Source: PR03 sp964353555 (lineage in GTDB: Bacteria; Myxococcota_A; UBA9160; PR03). From it: a DNA stretch of 14,762 nucleotides. Made by a program: the position numbers and the translations under genes. This document shows, piece by piece, positions 12,639 to 14,762 of the stretch (position 1 is its first letter; every line of letters begins with the position of its first letter). The notes below the pieces were generated by a model that did not search any database, was not told where the DNA came from, and worked only from the letters and a program-made list of their open reading frames with translations. Location of the stretch: positions 1 through 14,762 of the forward strand of contig CAYGWM010000103.1 in NCBI GenBank assembly GCA_964353555.1, in the 5' to 3' direction.

Positions 12639-14539
12639 GCCTCGCGCGCGCGCGTCCGTCCGCGCCGCGCGAGCGCCAGGATCGCCCCGGCGCAGGCGAG
12701 CCCCGCGACGGAGGCGCCGGGTTCGGGCGCGTTGATCACCGCGATCGCGGCCTCCATCTCGCCAGCGAGCAGCGGGTCGGCGTTCGGCCCGAGGTTGTTC
12801 TGGAAGACCGTGCTGCAGTCCACGACATCCGGACCGAGCTCGACGTAGATGGGGCACGACTCGAGGTTGTCGTACAGGATGTAGATCGCGCACTCGACGC
12901 AGGAGGGGTTGTACTTCTCTTGCGGCATCTGATAGCCGATCTCGTCGTTGCCGAGACCGAGTACCCAGCGGTGGCTCGCCTGGCTCATCAGATCGCGATA
13001 GCGGTTGCCGATCTGGGGATCGAGCTCGTTCGGCGTGACCGCGAGCTGTGCCGGCCCGATGCGGATCGCGTTCACCTCGCTCTCGACATACTGCTTGCCG
13101 TCGATCTTGACCGGTGTGCGCCGCCCGAACACGTTGAACGACGCCAGCACCTTGAAGAACGTGTTCTGGACTTCGACCAGCAGCGGACCGCTGCTGGCCA
13201 CTTCGAGCGCCGGGTTGCGATCCCAGTTCGGCACGGCGTCGAGCGCCGCGGCGGCCCGGTCGGCGAGCAGCTGGCCCATCACCTCGGCGAAGCGGAACGA
13301 GCGCCGCGTGGCGGGTTGGTTCGTCAGCGGATCGGTCACGTCGACGTCGAGCGGGCCCTGCAGCACGCCGAGGTCGGCGCTCACGTAGATGGCGGTGCCG
13401 CCGTAGCGCGCCTCGAGGGCCTCGCGCATGAAGTGCGGAAAGTCCGCCGTGAGCAGCGTGTTGTCGGAGCCGAGCGACTCGGGATGACTGGCGTAGTTCA
13501 CGACCGTGGCGATCGTGTCCTCGCTCTGGGCTTCGCGGATCTGGAGCACGGGCACGCTCGGATTCACGATCTCGCCCGCGTCTCCTTCTACGACGTACGG
13601 GCCGTCGAGCGGCGGGTTGAAGAGATTGCCCGGGATCACGTAGGGCTGCAGCACGTGACCGTCGGCGACGAGGTCCGGGTGCGGCGGGAGCGACGTGCCG
13701 ACGGTGCTGCCGGTCGCGAAGCGCATCACGGCCGGCGCGAGCGCGGCTTCGGCGTCGAGGATGCACTGCACGACTTGTTGGTTGACGAAGTCGAGGTACC
13801 CGAGGTCGGTGCCGCTGGTCATCTGGTCGGGTCCCCAGAGGCCCATCGTGTCCGGTCCCTCATGCTGGTGCGTGCTCGTGACCATCACGGCGTCGAGCCC
13901 GAGACCGGCCAGCGCCGGTTGCGAGCGGATCGTCTGGACCTCGTTGTTGAAGTAGCCGATCAGGTCGAGCGTCACGATGGCGATCTTGCGCGACGCGTTC
14001 TGCAGCACGAAGCCGCGCGCCCACAGTTCGTCGTGGACGCCGGTGGCCTGGCGGTCGTTGTCGAAGCCGGCCATGTAGATCGGGTTGCTGTGGTTCACGT
14101 CGGCCACCGGCGTGATGACCCGCTCGCACGCTGCCGCGCGCAGCGGATCCCAGCGGAAGTCCGAGGAGGCGAGATCGTCGGGCTGGCCGTCGCCGTCCGG
14201 GTCGGTGCCCGCGTAGAGTGTGTTGCGTCCGGCGGACAGGTCGGCGGCCGTGAGCGTCGCGGTCGCCTGCGTACCGACCACCTGGACGCGCTCGCTGACG
14301 TCGAGGCTCGACACGTTTCCGGTGTCGAGGCCGCGCAGCACGGTGACCAGCAGACGCCCGCCGGGCGGCAGCTCGCTCGCGAGCACGATCTCGACCTCGA
14401 CGGTGCCGTCGAGCGGGGCCGCGCTCGCCGCGGCGGGCGAGACGATCGTCGGCGGCGCGGCGCCACAGCCCAGCACGACGAATCCCATCCCAAGTAGCGC
14501 CGCTGCCGCGGCGTGCGTCGCACGCAACTGAGAAGCCAT
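12635..14539 (-). CDS. Neutral-ceramidase-like lipoprotein with PEP-CTERM-like tail
   Basis: The protein has 634 residues. Residues 1-25 form a lipoprotein signal with lipobox VLGC (C25). Residues 45-130 are a beta domain ending in a calcium-type loop DPDGDGQPDD (113-122). Residues 143-545 resemble neutral/alkaline ceramidase (PF04734-type): MAGFDNDRQATGVHDELWARGFVL, then THQHEGPDT with H224 and H226, then NYASHPESLGSDN with H352, then LGNDEIGYQMPQEKY (529-543) where the family has its late Asn/Tyr motif. These fit the zinc ligands of the hydrolase fold, so amide or ester hydrolysis is plausible; the substrate is unknown. A Cys-rich stretch follows (547-574). The end APEPGASVAGLACAGAILALARRGR (604-628) is PEP-CTERM-like. 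ATG 14539 was chosen for GGAGG 7 bases upstream. Confidence 0.85.
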   Translation of the reverse strand: MASQLRATHAAAAALLGMGFVVLGCGAAPPTIVSPAAASAAPLDGTVEVEIVLASELPPGGRLLVTVLRGLDTGNVSSLDVSERVQVVGTQATATLTAADLSAGRNTLYAGTDPDGDGQPDDLASSDFRWDPLRAAACERVITPVADVNHSNPIYMAGFDNDRQATGVHDELWARGFVLQNASRKIAIVTLDLIGYFNNEVQTIRSQPALAGLGLDAVMVTSTHQHEGPDTMGLWGPDQMTSGTDLGYLDFVNQQVVQCILDAEAALAPAVMRFATGSTVGTSLPPHPDLVADGHVLQPYVIPGNLFNPPLDGPYVVEGDAGEIVNPSVPVLQIREAQSEDTIATVVNYASHPESLGSDNTLLTADFPHFMREALEARYGGTAIYVSADLGVLQGPLDVDVTDPLTNQPATRRSFRFAEVMGQLLADRAAAALDAVPNWDRNPALEVASSGPLLVEVQNTFFKVLASFNVFGRRTPVKIDGKQYVESEVNAIRIGPAQLAVTPNELDPQIGNRYRDLMSQASHRWVLGLGNDEIGYQMPQEKYNPSCVECAIYILYDNLESCPIYVELGPDVVDCSTVFQNNLGPNADPLLAGEMEAAIAVINAPEPGASVAGLACAGAILALARRGRTRAREA

Positions 14540-14546
14540 CGCGCTT

Positions 14547-14551
14547 CCTCC
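14547..14551 (-). promoter_or_regulatory. Ribosome binding site that decides the ceramidase-like start
   Basis: GGAGG on the minus strand lies 7 bases before ATG 14539. This favours ATG 14539 over the in-frame GTG at 14578, which would put 13 extra residues before the lipoprotein signal. Confidence 0.6.
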
Positions 14552-14610
14552 CCGTGCGGTGGGCGCGAAGTTGCCCACGCGCGCCGCACGCTAGAACAGA
14601 AGCAGGGCCG

Positions 14611-14684
14611 GTGCCGGGCGTCAGGTTATTGGTTTGTCAGGTTGTTTGAATGACTTGACGCCGCAATCAGCTGACGCCCGGCGC
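14611..14684. repeat. Nested palindromic REP-like element, copy 2 (next to putative RAYT start)
   Basis: The outer arms GTGCCGGGCGTCAGGTTATT (14611-14630) and AATCAGCTGACGCCCGGCGC (14665-14684) pair over 20 positions with two mismatches and one wobble. The inner hairpin GTCAGGTT (14636-14643) / GACTTGAC (14652-14659) has the same stem length and loop length as copy 1, with wobbles. Compared with copy 1, the pair A-T in GTCAAG/CTTGAC has become G-C (GTCAGG/CTGAC), a compensatory change. It lies upstream of the ceramidase-like gene and 47 bases before a frame with a RAYT-like start. Confidence 0.8.
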
Positions 14685-14731
14685 TGGTGCCCGGAACCCG
14701 GAAATTTTTCAAATGTCTGATAAGATAGATT

Positions 14732-14762
14732 ATGTCAAATTACCGAGGTCCGACTCGTGCGG
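14732..14762 (+). CDS. Start of a putative REP-associated tyrosine transposase (partial)
   Basis: ATG 14732 opens a frame reading MSNYRGPTRA to the window edge. Many RAYT proteins of the Y1 transposase family (COG1943, TnpA_REP) begin MSNYRRxxxxGxxYFFTV, so this start is a good though short match. RAYT genes are normally bordered by REP palindromes, and copy 2 of the palindrome ends 47 bases upstream. The leader is AT-rich compared with the surroundings, and no clear ribosome site is seen. A second open frame starting at ATG 14713 (MSDKIDYVK) cannot be excluded with so few bases. Confidence 0.45.
   Translation, partial: MSNYRGPTRA

Noticed and set aside
11559..12848. 429-codon plus-strand frame over the HEAT-ended protein gene
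   Set aside because: It is antisense to a gene with a signal peptide, with highly charged arginine-rich composition and no motif.
12639..13766. Upstream extension of the HEAT-ended protein frame into the ceramidase-like gene
   Set aside because: The extension is an Arg/Ala-rich shadow. The signal peptide begins at ATG 12638, which overlaps the previous stop.
12920..14497. Long open frame of 525 codons on the plus strand opposite the ceramidase-like gene
   Set aside because: It is antisense to a gene with clear domains and a ribosome site. Its translation is Arg/Val/Glu/His-rich with no motif, as expected from GC-rich shadow frames.
14713..14762. Alternative partial gene starting MSDKIDYVK
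   Set aside because: It is open to the edge but too short to judge and matches nothing I know. The frame beginning MSNYRGPTRA fits a RAYT start next to a REP-like palindrome better.
1..14762. CRISPR array, tRNA, rRNA or riboswitch
   Set aside because: No regularly spaced repeats and no cloverleaf or conserved RNA motif were seen by eye on either strand.

Overview
The window is a dense, GC-rich bacterial segment with no rRNA, tRNA or CRISPR array and little non-coding DNA; no gap between genes exceeds 300 bases. Three things point to a Gram-negative of proteobacterial or myxobacterial/Binatota-like type: a periplasm-oriented gene set (Sec and Tat-like signal peptides, one lipobox), two proteins with C-terminal PEP-CTERM-like tails, and a REP-like palindrome family next to what looks like the start of a REP-associated tyrosine transposase (RAYT). 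The lineage is an inference; no phylogenetic marker is present.

Region 1 (1-5662, + strand) is a compact multisubunit cation/proton antiporter (Mrp/Mnh) operon. After the tail of an unidentified gene come mnhE, mnhF, mnhG, a fused gene (DUF4040/MrpA C-terminal part + MbhE-like segment + MnhB), mnhC, mnhD and a second MnhD/NuoL-like subunit. Every junction overlaps by 1-8 bases, so translation is probably coupled throughout. The order matches the Mrp-like half of archaeal membrane-bound hydrogenases (mbhA-H) rather than the Bacillus mrpABCDEFG order. No full-length MrpA is present. The second D-type subunit keeps its channel lysines but has alanine where the TM5 glutamate is expected.

Region 2 (5727-7327, - strand) is a probable three-gene operon. 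It encodes a small exported DUF5666-like protein, a four-helix DUF3611-like membrane protein and an exported protein with a charged Ala/Glu/Pro-rich tail. The function is unknown.

Region 3 (7519-9429) holds a periplasmic META-domain protein (+) convergent with a Tat-like exported beta-carbonic anhydrase (-). A 73-nt nested palindrome lies between their 3' ends. A second, structurally conserved copy lies at 14611-14684.

Region 4 (9565-14539, - strand) encodes surface or secreted proteins. One is a neutral-ceramidase-like lipoprotein that also has a PEP-CTERM-like tail, translationally coupled to an exported protein with a terminal HEAT-like motif. The other is a 650-residue protein with a P-type beta domain, two tandem copies of a ~210-residue amidotransferase-like module and a PEP-CTERM-like tail.

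At the right edge, just after the second palindrome, an open frame starts with a RAYT-like N-terminus and runs off the window. The palindromes plus this transposase start form the most notable accessory signal. The antiporter operon with its altered second D subunit is the most notable metabolic one.
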